Shown piece by piece: positions 23,901-34,664 of a stretch of 64,000 nt of DNA (its first letter is position 1; the number at the start of each line of letters is the position of its first letter). This stretch comes from Protula sp. h YS-2021. Taxonomy: Eukaryota; Annelida; Polychaeta; Sabellida; Serpulidae. A program made the position numbers and the translations under genes. The notes beneath the pieces were generated by a model. The model did not search any database, was not told where the DNA came from, and saw only the letters and a program-made list of their open reading frames with translations. The DNA is taken from positions 100,489,587-100,553,586 of the forward strand of contig OX457025.1 in assembly GCA_949752745.1 (NCBI GenBank). Direction: 5' to 3'.

Positions 23901-25219
23901 TAAATGTGATATTTTTCGGATGGGCGATAATAGGGAACATTGGGCGATAATACAAGAAAGTTGTAATTTTCGCTTTAAAAGTGCAGGAATCAATTCTATG
24001 ACCCGAAAATATGATAAATGTGATATTTTTCGTGTGGGCGATAATAGGGAACATTGGGCGATAATGCAAAAAAGTTGTAATTTTCGCTTTAAAAGTGCAG
24101 GAATCAATTCTGTGACCCGAAAATATGATCAATGTGATATTTTACGGGTGGGCGATAACAGGGAATATTGGGCGATAAAGCAAGAAAGTTGTAATTTTCG
24201 CTTTAAAAGTGCAGGAAACAATTCTAGGACCCGAAAATATGATAAATATAATATTTTTCGTGTGGGCGATAATAGGGAATATTGGGCGATAATGTAAGAA
24301 AGTTGTAATTTTCGCTTTAAAAGAGCAGGAATCAATTCTATATCCCGAAAATATGATAAATATGATAGTTTTCGGATGGGCGATAATAGGGAATATTGGG
24401 CGATAATGCAAGAAAGTTGTAATTTTCGCTTTAAATGTGCAGGGATCAATTCTATGTCCCGAAAATATGATGAATATGATATTTTTTGGATGGGCGATAA
24501 TAGGGAACATTGGGCGATAATGCAAGAAAGTTGTAATTTTCGCTTTAAAAGTGCAGGGATCAATTCTATGACCCGAAAATATGATAAATGTGATATTTTT
24601 CGTGTGGGCGATAATAGGGAATATTGGGCGATAATGCAAGAAAGTTGTAATTTTCGCTTTAAAAGTGCAGGAATCAATTCTATGACCCGAAAATATGATA
24701 AATGTGATATTTTACGTGTGGGCGATAATAGGGAATATTGGGCGATAAAGCAAGAAAGTTGTAATTTACGCTTTAAAAGAGCAGGAATCAATTCTATGAC
24801 CCGAAATTATGATAAATGTGAAATTTTTTCGGATGGGCGATAATAGGGAATATTGGGCGATAATACAAGAAAGTTGTAATTTTCGCTTTAAAAGTGCAGG
24901 AATCAATTCTATGACCCGAAAATATGATAAATGTGATATTTTTCGGGTGGGCGATAATAGGGAACATTGGGCGATAGTGCAAGAAAGTTGTAATTTTCGC
25001 TTTAAAAGTGCAGGAATCAATTCTATGACCCGAAAATATGATAAATGTGATATTTTTCGGGTGGGCGATAATAGGGAATATTGGGCGATAATGCAAGAAA
25101 GTTGTAATTTTCGCTTTAAAAGTGCAGGAAACAATTCTAGGACCCGAAAATATGATAAATATAATATTTTTCGGGTGGGCGATAATAGGGAACATTGGGC
25201 GATAATGTACGAAAGTTGT
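20954..25219. repeat. 114-bp satellite array, about 37 copies, higher-order repeats
   Basis: Each 114-bp unit contains GGGCGATAATAGGGAATATT, AAGTTGTAATTTTCGCTTTA and ATGACCCGAAAATATGATAA. Because 114 is 38 codons, frames persist from unit to unit: the plus strand is open for 345 codons at 22095-23132 and the minus strand for 220 codons at 24129-24791. Matching variant patterns recur 1369 bp apart (for example 22095/23464, 21848/23217 and 21729/23098), and again 912 bp apart (23464/24376). These are 12- and 8-unit higher-order repeats. The array abuts Helentron-like elements on its left. No start context, signal peptide or domain supports translation. Confidence 0.97.
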
Positions 25220-25470
25220 GACCCGCGCATCAAGTCAACCTAAGGAAACTTGTGCACTTGTCCAAAATAAGTACGAAAGTAAAATAAACATGCGCATTGG
25301 TCTGGAATAAGAACCGCGCATTTATCTTTATTAAGTTAAATAAACATGTGCACTGTTCCAAAATGAGAGCCGCGCATCAACGCAAATTAAATAAACATGC
25401 GCACTTGTCTGAATTAGAACCGCGCATCGAGGCAAGTTACATAAATATGCGCACTGGTCCGAAATGCGAG
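25220..25470. repeat. ~57-bp repeat, 4 copies
   Basis: Diverged units sharing CCGCGCATC, AAATAAACATGCGCAC and TGGTCCGAAATA motifs. The CCGCGCAT motif is at about 25228, 25313, 25371 and 25428. The first interval is longer because of an insertion. Confidence 0.8.
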
Positions 25471-25990
25471 CGTTGTTTGAAGGTATCTATGGCAAACTAT
25501 CCATTCTACCAGATATACAAAAAATCTGTTCCCCATTTTTCTGGGAAAGAAATCTTTGTATGCATTTATCGGTCTATGTTCTGGTCCAGTGCTAAATTAA
25601 TTATTGAGCTAGCTCTTTGCCGTCTCATCTTTTGAAGCTTGATATTTCAGGGAAATTCCTTCGCTCATGCACGCTGGAATGGGTCTTATTGCTTTTCGTA
25701 AGCTGGGACTTTGTCCTTGGACAAACTTGTTCATGCTATCACTAAGTCTAGTTTCACTGACTTGTTGGTTTTACTTAAGAAATAATGACTTGAGGCCACT
25801 AGGCCGAGGGTTCATTTTTTTAAATATATTTTTAATTATTTTGTTAAAAACAGCTGTTTTGTGAAGCGTTGCCGTCTAATAAATAGAAAAGACCATTAGC
25901 GGGAAAAGACTGAAGCATATAGCAACAGGGAAGATACTTGTAAACGATAGGTTTTCTTTTAATATTTACATTACGGGTGTGCTCTAGTTT
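25471..25990. other. Unique stretch, nothing recognised
   Basis: AT-rich, with a hydrophobic 65-codon ORF at 25667-25864 that lacks any domain or exon signal I can support. Confidence 0.45.
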
Positions 25991-26168
25991 CACTTTTGGC
26001 TCCTGAATCCCCCCTTCCCCTACCAACACTCACGCCCTCCCCTCCCGCAATCTGCCAAAGGTCACTTGACGCTCCTGGCAACGACAACATCCCAGACTTA
26101 CCCGTGTGCTTTTAAGCCTCATCGTTGGCTCATGAACCCCCCCCCCCCCCGCCCCCCCGCACCCCCCC
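25991..26168. repeat. C-tract repeat unit split by the retrotransposon
   Basis: Two diverged copies of a ~130-bp unit: one reads TTGGCTCCTGAATCCCCCC (near 25998), the next GTTGGCTCATGAACCCCCCC (near 26125), followed by a long C tract. On the far side of the LTR element (31185-31290), GATCTGTCAAACCCCACTTG resembles the left-flank AATCTGCCAAAGGTCACTTG. The element therefore landed inside a small tandem repeat with C tracts. Confidence 0.6.
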
Positions 26169-26328
26169 TATAATATTCCTAAAAGAAAACTGATTGCTGT
26201 CTATTTACACAAACTTTATTCGTTCAAACAACATGACATGATGCGGGCTTCTCGCCCAGAGCGAGACTGAGGGTATCCCTTGGAATTTACTCTAAATATA
26301 GAATATGGAAATACACCAAAACACTACA
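26169..26328 (-). repeat. 3' LTR (160 bp)
   Basis: In element sense it begins TGTAGTGTTTTGG and ends AATATTATA. It contains AATAAA (plus-strand 26215-26220), the likely polyadenylation signal. It has a TG start but TA, not CA, at its last bases. It matches the other LTR at every base I compared. Confidence 0.93.
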
Positions 26329-26342
26329 TCCCTCCCCCTTTT
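26329..26342 (-). promoter_or_regulatory. Polypurine tract
   Basis: Minus strand AAAAGGGGGAGGGA lies directly before the 3' LTR, the expected primer site for plus-strand synthesis. Confidence 0.85.
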
Positions 26343-26523
26343 AAAACAAAATTTCTGTACGCCACGAATATTAATCAAAATTTTGAGAATCGCAAACAAA
26401 ATATAAATCTCAAAATTCATCAATCACCTTATGCATTCTGCGTTCTAATCAATTGCTATCAGTACCAATTCACTACAAAAGTCCAAATACACATTTCTAC
26501 ATATTCTAATACACAAAGTTTAC

Positions 26524-29500
26524 TTAACGCCATGTTTTTACATCTGTTATCGGAACGCCGTATCTGTCTGGCTCTCTCCGATCGCGGACTGGTCGATGTT
26601 CTGTTTTATGCGTGCCAGATGTTACCAAGGTTTTATCATTTTCATTTTCGGCTGTTACCAGATATGGTTTTACAAATGACGAATTTCGTTTGTATTCTTT
26701 CCCTTCCTTGGTTTGTACCGTGATTTCTGAGCCTGATTTATTTTTAACCGTGACTGGCTGGCTTTCAAAAGTTGGCTGTAATTTCCCGTTTCTTTGATTT
26801 CGAATCAGAACATGATCACCGACAGCCAGATCATTGAATTTTGCTCCCCGTTTGTTGTCTGCGTAAAACTTTGCCGAAAGCTTGTTTCCCCAGTCTCTTT
26901 CACGGATACCTTCGTCTAGAATAGATTTGTCTGCTCTCATTTCTGGCAATTTAGTTTTTATTTCTCTCCCAAACATCATATATGCCGGAGTTGCCCCGGT
27001 ACTGGAATGAGGTGTTGACCTGTATGCCAAAAGGAATTTATTTAATTCGTTTTGCCATTTCTTTCCCTCCACCTCAGCACTTTTCATTGCTTTGAGAAGC
27101 GTTCTGTTTTGTCTTTCTACCTCTCCGTTGGCCTGAGGCCACAATGGTGGGGATGTCACATGCATAATCCCATGATTCCCCAAATAATTTCTAAATCCCT
27201 CGGATACAAAATACCCAGCATTATCCGTTTTCAAACTGAACGGTAAGCCAAATCGTGCAAAAACAGGTTCCAAAACCTTGATGATATTTTCCGTTGTAAC
27301 ACTTCTCATCGCAATAACCTCAAAGTAACGACTATAATAATCCACAATTACAAGTAATTGTTCTCCACTTGGCATGGGACCTAACAGATCACAAGCTAAA
27401 TCTTGCCATGGTCCAGATGGTGGTTCAGCTCTTTTCATAGGTTCGGGGACACTGTATGGCCCAACCACCTGGCAAGCATGGCATGTTTTGCAAACCTTCT
27501 CAACATCCGAATCCATTTTGGGCCACCATACCTTCGTGCGCAATAAATTCTTCATCTTAACAATTCCTGGATGACCTTCATGGGCCAAATCTAAAACTCT
27601 TTTTCTCAATTCTTGAGGTACTACAATTCGACTATTGCGCAGTAGTAATTTGCCCAACACGCACAGTTCTTCTTTTATTGCTAAGTAAACAAATTTTACT
27701 TTTGGTGGTAAATTGCAATTATCCCATTTTCCCGTGCTTACACATTCCCGCACTATAGACAACTCATCATCCACTTCTGATACCCTTTCGACCTCTCTGG
27801 GTGAAAGTGCTATTGGGACACTCTCTTCTGCTAATACACTTACAAAATCGTATTGGTCACCTGAGTTATCTTTATTCCCAGAAATATTCAGCCGTGATAA
27901 TGCGTCGGCTATGTTCGTTTTGCCCGGCCGATAGACAACCTTATAATCATAACCTTGTAGCCTAAGAACCCATCTTTCGATTCGGGCAGAGGGTTTTGAC
28001 TTCGTACTGTATATACGTTCCAGGGGTTTGTGGTCAGTTTCTAATTCGAACTGGGTACCAAATACGTACAACGAAAATCGTTCACCTGCCCACACTAACC
28101 CAAGAGCCTCTTTCTCAGTTTGACAGTATCTGCGCTCTACATCTGTCAGCGCACGCGAAGCGTAACTGACAACTCTCCAAATATTATCCTGTAATTGGAC
28201 TAATACTGCGCCAATAGCTGTCGGTCCAGCGTCCGCAACGATACGAGTTTTGCACCCATATTTAAAGTATGCCAAAGTTTCAGCCCCAGATATAGCCTTT
28301 TTCAGGCTATTGAATGCCTTTTGTTGTTCAATTCTCCATTTGAACACCACGTTTTGTTTCGTTAATCTACGTAATGGTTCGGATAACTCTGAAAAATTTG
28401 GAATAAATCGCGCTGAATATTGTACTAAACCGAGAAACGATCGTACTTCAGATACGGTTTTGGGAGCTTGTGCATTTTGTATTGCCGCAATTTTCTCTTC
28501 ACTTGGTGCTATGCCATTACCGCTTAAACTGTGACCAAAAAACGTCAATTTTGGTACTCGAAATTCACACTTTTCGGGATTTAACGTCAACCCGCTTTGT
28601 TTCAGACACTCTAACACTGCAAACAAGTTCGTATCATGACTTTCAAGGTCACTGCCGTACACTATAATGTCGTCAGCGATATTTGCGACCCCTTTGCACG
28701 CACGTAACACGTCTCGAATAATGCGTTGATAATGCTCAGATGCACTAGTGATCCCAAAATTCAATCTCTTGTACCTCATCAAACCCCTATGACACACAAA
28801 TGTTGTTACGTCACGACATTCTTCCTTGATTACAACCTGATGGAAGGCCATTTTGATGTCTAATTTTGAAAAGACCTTTGCCCCATTCAAATCTTGTAAA
28901 ATATCATCCACTGTGGGAATTGGATGGCGTTCGCGTTCGATTGCCTGATTTGCGAGCCGCATGTCGACACACACCCTCACGTCATTTCCCTTTTTTGGAA
29001 TACATACTAATGGTGAGACCCATGTTGAAGGCGTATTTGGGGGAACCTCCTCAATAATATCCAATTCCAGAAGCTCATCCAATTTTTTGTCAACCTTTTC
29101 CCTCAAACTATACGGGATACGACGCATATTTTGTGCTACTGGTTTTACCTCCCTGTCTATATGAAGCTTTAACTCGTAATCTTTAAGTTTCCCCACACCT
29201 GTAAACACTTCCCTGTACGATTTCAGAATGTCAGTACCGCTACCCTCACGTACAATAGAACACACATTTTCCTTCCCTGGAGGACCAACTCTGAGTACGT
29301 TTAATCTCTCCGCGGTACTTTTACCAATTAAGGAACATCCGGTTCCCTTCACTACCACAAACTCATCTACGCACCTTCGATCGGTTTCTTTACAATATAT
29401 AACACTTCTAAATGTACCACACGTTTCCATCGGTTTTTCTTGACCATATGCAAATAACGTTCGGGTCTCTGCTTTGGACGTGCATGAAACGTTTTGCCTT

Positions 29501-30582
29501 TTTAATGACTCCCATACGTTTTGATCCACAATATTACAAGATGCCCCTGAGTCGATTAAAACCCTACGCATGCACACATTTCCCACTTCCAAATCAGTGT
29601 ACCCGAATTTATTTCCTTGCGCACCAATACAAAAAGCATAATTATCGTCATGTTTGTTTCCACCTGTGTCACTCTCATTGGTCACGTTTTGAACACGTGA
29701 CTTCCGGTCGACGTCCTCCTGCTGAGATACCTGACGTCTAGGTTGGTTTGTTCGTCGACGTTGATTTGAAGTTTGACCTCGATGACGTTGATCCGACGTC
29801 TGACCTCCACGACGTTGATTTGACGTTTTTCCTCCTTCTTGACGTTGATCTGACGTTGACCTACAGCATGCAGCAAAATGTCCCACTCGCCCACATGACG
29901 AGCATGTAGCATCCCGGGCTGGACATATTTTATCTTTTGCAAAATGTCCCTCTCGATTGCACCTGAAGCACCGTTTTGTACCTTGTTTTGAGCGCTGGGG
30001 TGGGTTACTACGCGCGGTTACTTTGTTAACCTGACCACTCAGCTCCGACGACAAAGCCTTCATCTGCGATTCGACCGCTTCGAACGCTCGAGCAATATCC
30101 AAGTAATTCGTTAAAGTTGCTGTACCTGTTTTCTCAAGAAACTTTCTTCTTAACGCAGAATTGAAACATTTGTCAATCAACTGATCGCGCACCGTATTGT
30201 CAATATCGTCATATTCACACAATTCTGCTTGTTTTCTTAGACGACACACAAATTGATCCACGGTCTCATCCGATTTCTGAGCCATTTGGCGGAACTGGTA
30301 TCGCTCAAAAATGACGTTCGATTTTGGAATGAAATGACCGTCTAACATTGCAATACTGTCTGTAAAATTCTTCGTTTCATCACCGCCTGCTAAAGTGTAA
30401 TACAGTTCTTGAAATTCCATACCTGCTGTATGCAACATTGTGGCTACTTTGCGTTTATCATCCGTAATGTTTTTGGCAGTTAAATACAAATTAAATGCAC
30501 GTTTCCACTTTCTCCAGTTTGTTGACAAATTATCCCCATGTGGGTTAAAGTTTGGAAGCACCGTCAAATCGTTAGCAGCCAT
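26524..30582 (-). CDS. Gag-Pol polyprotein of Ty3/gypsy element (1352 aa)
   Basis: Single fused ORF with no frameshift between gag and pol. In order it has: a capsid-like gag region (about 15-180); two CCHC zinc knuckles (Cys204/207-His212-Cys219 and Cys226/229-His234-Cys238/239); a basic stretch of ~9-residue repeats (about 243-277, QRRGGQTSD type) that should bind RNA; an aspartic protease with DSGA at 343-346; reverse transcriptase with catalytic Asp574 and an IADD box at 634-637 in place of YxDD; RNase H with Asp783, Asp849 and Asp892; and an integrase with an HHCC finger (His1000/1003, Cys1030/1033) and a D,D35E core (Asp1064, Asp1119, Glu1155). All key residues are present. TDNA replaces the usual TDNG. 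The start at 30582 is the first ATG after a ~440-nt leader. No chromodomain is recognised at the C terminus. Confidence 0.96.
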   Translation of the reverse strand: MAANDLTVLPNFNPHGDNLSTNWRKWKRAFNLYLTAKNITDDKRKVATMLHTAGMEFQELYYTLAGGDETKNFTDSIAMLDGHFIPKSNVIFERYQFRQMAQKSDETVDQFVCRLRKQAELCEYDDIDNTVRDQLIDKCFNSALRRKFLEKTGTATLTNYLDIARAFEAVESQMKALSSELSGQVNKVTARSNPPQRSKQGTKRCFRCNREGHFAKDKICPARDATCSSCGRVGHFAACCRSTSDQRQEGGKTSNQRRGGQTSDQRHRGQTSNQRRRTNQPRRQVSQQEDVDRKSRVQNVTNESDTGGNKHDDNYAFCIGAQGNKFGYTDLEVGNVCMRRVLIDSGASCNIVDQNVWESLKRQNVSCTSKAETRTLFAYGQEKPMETCGTFRSVIYCKETDRRCVDEFVVVKGTGCSLIGKSTAERLNVLRVGPPGKENVCSIVREGSGTDILKSYREVFTGVGKLKDYELKLHIDREVKPVAQNMRRIPYSLREKVDKKLDELLELDIIEEVPPNTPSTWVSPLVCIPKKGNDVRVCVDMRLANQAIERERHPIPTVDDILQDLNGAKVFSKLDIKMAFHQVVIKEECRDVTTFVCHRGLMRYKRLNFGITSASEHYQRIIRDVLRACKGVANIADDIIVYGSDLESHDTNLFAVLECLKQSGLTLNPEKCEFRVPKLTFFGHSLSGNGIAPSEEKIAAIQNAQAPKTVSEVRSFLGLVQYSARFIPNFSELSEPLRRLTKQNVVFKWRIEQQKAFNSLKKAISGAETLAYFKYGCKTRIVADAGPTAIGAVLVQLQDNIWRVVSYASRALTDVERRYCQTEKEALGLVWAGERFSLYVFGTQFELETDHKPLERIYSTKSKPSARIERWVLRLQGYDYKVVYRPGKTNIADALSRLNISGNKDNSGDQYDFVSVLAEESVPIALSPREVERVSEVDDELSIVRECVSTGKWDNCNLPPKVKFVYLAIKEELCVLGKLLLRNSRIVVPQELRKRVLDLAHEGHPGIVKMKNLLRTKVWWPKMDSDVEKVCKTCHACQVVGPYSVPEPMKRAEPPSGPWQDLACDLLGPMPSGEQLLVIVDYYSRYFEVIAMRSVTTENIIKVLEPVFARFGLPFSLKTDNAGYFVSEGFRNYLGNHGIMHVTSPPLWPQANGEVERQNRTLLKAMKSAEVEGKKWQNELNKFLLAYRSTPHSSTGATPAYMMFGREIKTKLPEMRADKSILDEGIRERDWGNKLSAKFYADNKRGAKFNDLAVGDHVLIRNQRNGKLQPTFESQPVTVKNKSGSEITVQTKEGKEYKRNSSFVKPYLVTAENENDKTLVTSGTHKTEHRPVRDRREPDRYGVPITDVKTWR

Positions 30583-31010
30583 AGCGCTTTAGTTTCACTG
30601 TGTTTTTACACTTCAGTCACAGAATGACAGCTCTTTGTTTATCTCAGTGTTTTGACAGGTGTTTGTTTACTTCCTAAATCGTGACGTCACTGGGAATCCT
30701 GGTTCCTGTAATCATGTGACTAATATCCATCCCACATTGTCAAAACAGTTCATCTAATATCACCGAATATCTCCTATAAAATTCACAATCCACTTCGCCC
30801 AAACGTAATTTATACCTATTTAAAGTCATTCGGTCACTTTTACCGCAAGATATCCACAAAACTAAGGAGCATTCGCCTTATGAATTAATGCATCCGGATC
30901 CACCCATCAAACAAAGAAAATGTCTCGTGTTACAATAAACACCTCACTTTCTCGCTAATCCCTCATTTTCTCGAATCAAAATTTCGTCACCCCTTCTCTA
31001 TTTCTTTATA

Positions 31011-31023
31011 ATCCTCGTCGCCA
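31011..31023 (-). promoter_or_regulatory. Primer-binding site for tRNA-Ser(GCT)
   Basis: Minus strand reads TGGCGACGAGGAT, one base after the 5' LTR. Its complement ends CTCGTCGCCA. This fits the 3' end of animal tRNA-Ser(GCT), whose acceptor strand starts GACGAGG. It primes minus-strand DNA synthesis. Confidence 0.85.
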
Positions 31024-31024
31024 A

Positions 31025-31184
31025 TATAATATTCCTAAAAGAAAACTGATTGCTGTCTATTTACACAAACTTTATTCGTTCAAACAACATGACATGATGC
31101 GGGCTTCTCGCCCAGAGCGAGACTGAGGGTATCCCTTGGAATTTACTCTAAATATAGAATATGGAAATACACCAAAACACTACA
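31025..31184 (-). repeat. 5' LTR (160 bp)
   Basis: Direct repeat of 26169-26328. In element sense it carries a TATATTTA stretch near its start, a plausible TATA-like box, and AATAAA at plus-strand 31071-31076. It should hold the promoter for the Gag-Pol transcript. Confidence 0.93.
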
Positions 31185-32974
31185 CCCCCCCCCGCCCGCC
31201 CCCGATCTGTCAAACCCCACTTGACCCTCCAGGTAACGAACGCATCCACTACTTACAGCAGCTGAGTGCTGTTTGCTCATCGCTGTGTGTATTTTTTTGT
31301 CTAGATCCTGTGACAAATTATCAGTACAAATAATACAACAGACTTGTTGATTTTTCGTGGATAGAAATAACGTAGACGGTCCTGGCGATGTAGCTTCTGG
31401 TCAAAATCAATGCAGGTTCATTTTTTGCTTCATTAGAACATTTAGCCACGAGCGTTCTTGCAGACACTTGTCGGCATCGTCACCAACTTCCGGACAAATA
31501 ACGAAAACGTTACTATCGTCAACCCTCATTAGTCAAGTATAAGTCAATATGATGACTTATTTTTAGAATGTAAATTCAATGCAGATGTGTTTTCCATAAT
31601 TTTTCAGAGAGTATATGACCTTAGGGGTTGATGGTGACGAGGGGGGGGGTGGGGTAGGCGGGGCGGGGGGGGGGGGGGGCGCTTGATAGCATATATATTA
31701 CCATATGCGTGTCCAAAAGACACAGGGAAAGATGGGAAATTTTGAGGCCGGACGCGATTCAGTGCCAGCTTCGTTTCAAAAGGGAGTAAGTTTCCTTCAT
31801 GACTTGTTGTGGTATTTGAGGCAGTTTTTTTTTCGGAATTTCAATTCACAGGATATCCGGGTATGGCTAAAAAAGGAAGGCATTTTTTAATTTGTTAATC
31901 CGCGATAGAGGTCGTTTGAAAAAGTCATGTCCGTCAAGGATAATTTGATGGAAAATATTGATATGTGGACAATACACACCGACACGTTTTGGCCAATCAT
32001 TTCTTTCTTTCATTCATTTCTTTCTATACATGGACAACCTGAGCCCGAAGACTTTGATCAGACATCGAAGAAAGTTGATTTTTGGTTGCGACCAAAAGCA
32101 ACGTTTAAACAGCATTGCTTACCCAAAGACCTTGGTAAGACGTTGATCTGTCGTCACAACCAATCACAATCAAAGCACAGAGTTTATGTTGTGGCTTTGT
32201 GAGATCGACCTAGTAACCTCAAACTGATCCACCTTAGAATGTTTACTGAGAATTGTCTCGATCCGAATTATCTTGGTCCGAACTGACTTGGTCCGAATTG
32301 TCTTGCAAGCTTGGTCCGAAAGACTGTGGTCCAGATCTCTGCAAACCGTTTTGAGATGGATCGGTTTGACTAATTTATTGTGTGTGATTACTGCAGTTGT
32401 ACATAATTCATCTTTTTTATTTCGACACATGAATAATGAGAATTCTTTTTTTTTTCTTTTTTTTTTTCTTTTTTTTTTCTGGAAAAGTACAGTAATGTAT
32501 TTATAACTTTATATATATTACATCTTGCCTATCATGTGATATGACCGCGGATTGCGAGAGGTTTAGCAACCCAGGTAAGGATGTATAGAGATACAAAGCT
32601 TTGGTGCGGCGCCATTTCATTTTTCCGTGATGACATAAAAGCTTCGGCCTTGCCTGGATTGCCTTTAGATTTCCCAGTGCACATTAGTGGGGAATACAAT
32701 CATGGCAGGAGCGTTCGAGTTAGAGCGTGGGACGCTGGCACTCAAGTCTAACCATTACCATATGTAGGGGGGAAGTGGAATTAAGGAGGGGGGTAGGGTC
32801 TGCACCTACCCCTTCCGCTTGGTTAGATTTTGATGAATCGACGATTTTTAGGGCAAGAAGTATGCCATATCCGCCCTTCACTGCTTTAAACCAACCGTCC
32901 CCACCACCCAGCCTTTTCTGTTTGAGTAACTGCCGGATCTGCTCATGCCTCACGGATGTGCCCAAGCCTCTGGC
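31185..32974. other. Non-coding stretch with G and T tracts
   Basis: Contains a C-run beside the LTR, a G-rich tract at 31638-31680, three imperfect TTGGTCCGAA motifs at about 32273-32320 and T-rich sequence at 32428-32480. ORFs of 86-97 codons (31927-32202, 32727-33020) show no recognisable domain. Confidence 0.5.
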
Positions 32975-33200
32975 TCTGCCTCATCGATCTGTCGATTCAT
33001 GGATCTGCCGATGCCTGTAGATCTGCCTCATGGATCTGCCGATGCATATAGATCTGCCTCATGGATCTGTCGATGCCTGTAGATCTGCCTCATGGATCTG
33101 CCGATGCCTGTAGATCTGCCTCATGGATCTGCCGATGCATATAGATCTGCCTCATGGATCTGCCGATGCCTGTAGATCTGCCTCATGGATCTGCCGATTT
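32975..33200. repeat. 31-bp minisatellite, about 7 copies
   Basis: Units contain AGATCTGCCTCATGGATCTG then CCGATGCCTGT, with GCATAT alternating with GCCTGT. The unit has an internal duplication of GGATCTG/AGATCTG. Confidence 0.94.
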
Positions 33201-33531
33201 TTTTAAAGTTACAACAATGCCAGTGCTTCGATATGTACTAGAAGAATAAAATCCCAGAAGTTTTTCTTTGTGTTGCTTCGATAGAACGTCGCCAGTGCCC
33301 ACGTGTTTATGTTCGTGTGCTAAGCGATGATCTATAACCCCGCTAATGCTCAACTATTTGGTAATAACTGACAAGCATGTGCGTGCTCGGGTTCCACAGC
33401 AACTATTAAAGGCGCCAATACCCGGGTGTCTTGTTTCCAGTTGCAGTTTTCGGTTTGTTACAGTTGTGTAGGAGCTGGGGTTCCAGACAATTCATGGCCA
33501 CATCATCGGTCACTATTATAACTGAATACGC
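33201..33531. other. Short unique stretch
   Basis: No feature recognised. Confidence 0.45.
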
Positions 33532-33865
33532 CAGTGCTCAGGCTCCATGCTGGCCGACGAATCACATTAGTGCTCAGGTTCCATGCTAGCCGACGAATCA
33601 CATTGGTGCTCAGGTTCCATGCTAGCCGACGAATCACACTTGTGCTAAGGTTCCATGCTAGCCGACGAATCACACTAGTGCTCAGGTTCCATGCTAGCCG
33701 ACGAATCACACTAGTGCTCAGGTTCCATGCTAGCCGACGAATCACATTAGTGCTCAGGTTCCATGCTAGCCGACGAATCACACTAGTGCTCAGGTTCCAT
33801 GCTAGCCGACGAATCACACTAGTGCTCAGGTTCCATGATAACCGACAAACCACGCCAGTGCTCTG
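33532..33865. repeat. 36-bp minisatellite, about 9 copies
   Basis: Units contain GTGCTCAGGTTCCATGCTAG then CCGACGAATCACACTA. The unit is 12 codons, so frames persist on both strands (about 116-129 codons), with no sign of a real gene. Confidence 0.95.
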
Positions 33866-34019
33866 TAAACCTAAAGGACACGGGGGTGCTTGCTATCAAC
33901 GGTGGACAAACTTTGATCTGTAAATGATCGCAATGAAAGTCTCATGCTCCAGGCTTGGTCTACACAAAAACCACGTCAGTCCGTGCCCCTGTAGAGAATT
34001 TGTCTGGTTATCATATCCT

Positions 34020-34109
34020 TGAACAAGGACAGAGATAGACAGAGCGTGAGAAAGAGAGGGGCAGACAGAGACAGAGAAACAAAATGACACAGATGAGTAA
34101 ACAACAGAT

Positions 34110-34203
<94 letters not shown>

Positions 34204-34290
34204 GGAAAGAGAGAGAGAGAGAAAACAGAGAAGAGAGAGAGACACAGAGGGAGAGAGAGAGAGAAACAGAGAGAGAGAGGGCGCCCAATC
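34020..34290. repeat. GA-rich microsatellite
   Basis: Imperfect (GA)n with ACAGAG and GAAAC interruptions; purest between 34113 and 34190. Minus-strand Ser/Leu ORFs are shadows. Confidence 0.95.
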
Positions 34291-34664
34291 TGTCTTGAAT
34301 AAATCAAATAAGTCCTAAACTGAATGCTTATGCTGTGGTGTTTTAAATACACTAATGAAACGTAGCTGGGAGAAGCCGGGGCACTGTCGACGAAGCGCCA
34401 ACATCTCCATGGACCTATGTCACGCCCCCCGTATCAGTTAATGGCTAAAGACTTGAAGAGCGGAGGCAATCCTATTTTCTGCCTAATGCCCATTGTGAGC
34501 GAGTCACTTGTAGAGCTCAGGAGGAATTTTGTAAGCTTGAGTCAGCAATCTTCTCATTGCTCCTCAAACCGTTTTTCCGGTCACCATTAGTATTGCGATA
34601 ATTGCTTTTCACAATGTTTAGCTTGATACAAGTTAATGGTGAATGGAAGATGTTTGAAAGGGTG
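34291..34664. other. Short unique stretch
   Basis: No feature recognised. Confidence 0.45.

Larger units (their letters stand above)
26169..31184 (-). mobile_element. Complete Ty3/gypsy LTR retrotransposon, Mag-like
   Basis: A 5016-bp element on the minus strand with 160-bp direct LTRs that look identical by eye. A primer-binding site complementary to tRNA-Ser(GCT) lies one base inside the 5' LTR. One uninterrupted Gag-Pol ORF follows, and a polypurine tract lies at the 3' LTR. Both flanks are C-runs, so a 5-bp CCCCC target duplication is possible but cannot be told from the tract. tRNA-Ser priming and very short LTRs fit the Mag lineage. With an intact ORF and matching LTRs it looks young and possibly active. 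No envelope gene is present. Confidence 0.95.

Noticed and set aside
29682..29942. Minus-strand 86-codon ORF inside the retrotransposon
   Set aside because: Alternate frame of the basic-repeat region of Gag-Pol; no independent support. Plus-strand ORFs within 26.5-30.6 kb are likewise antisense shadows.
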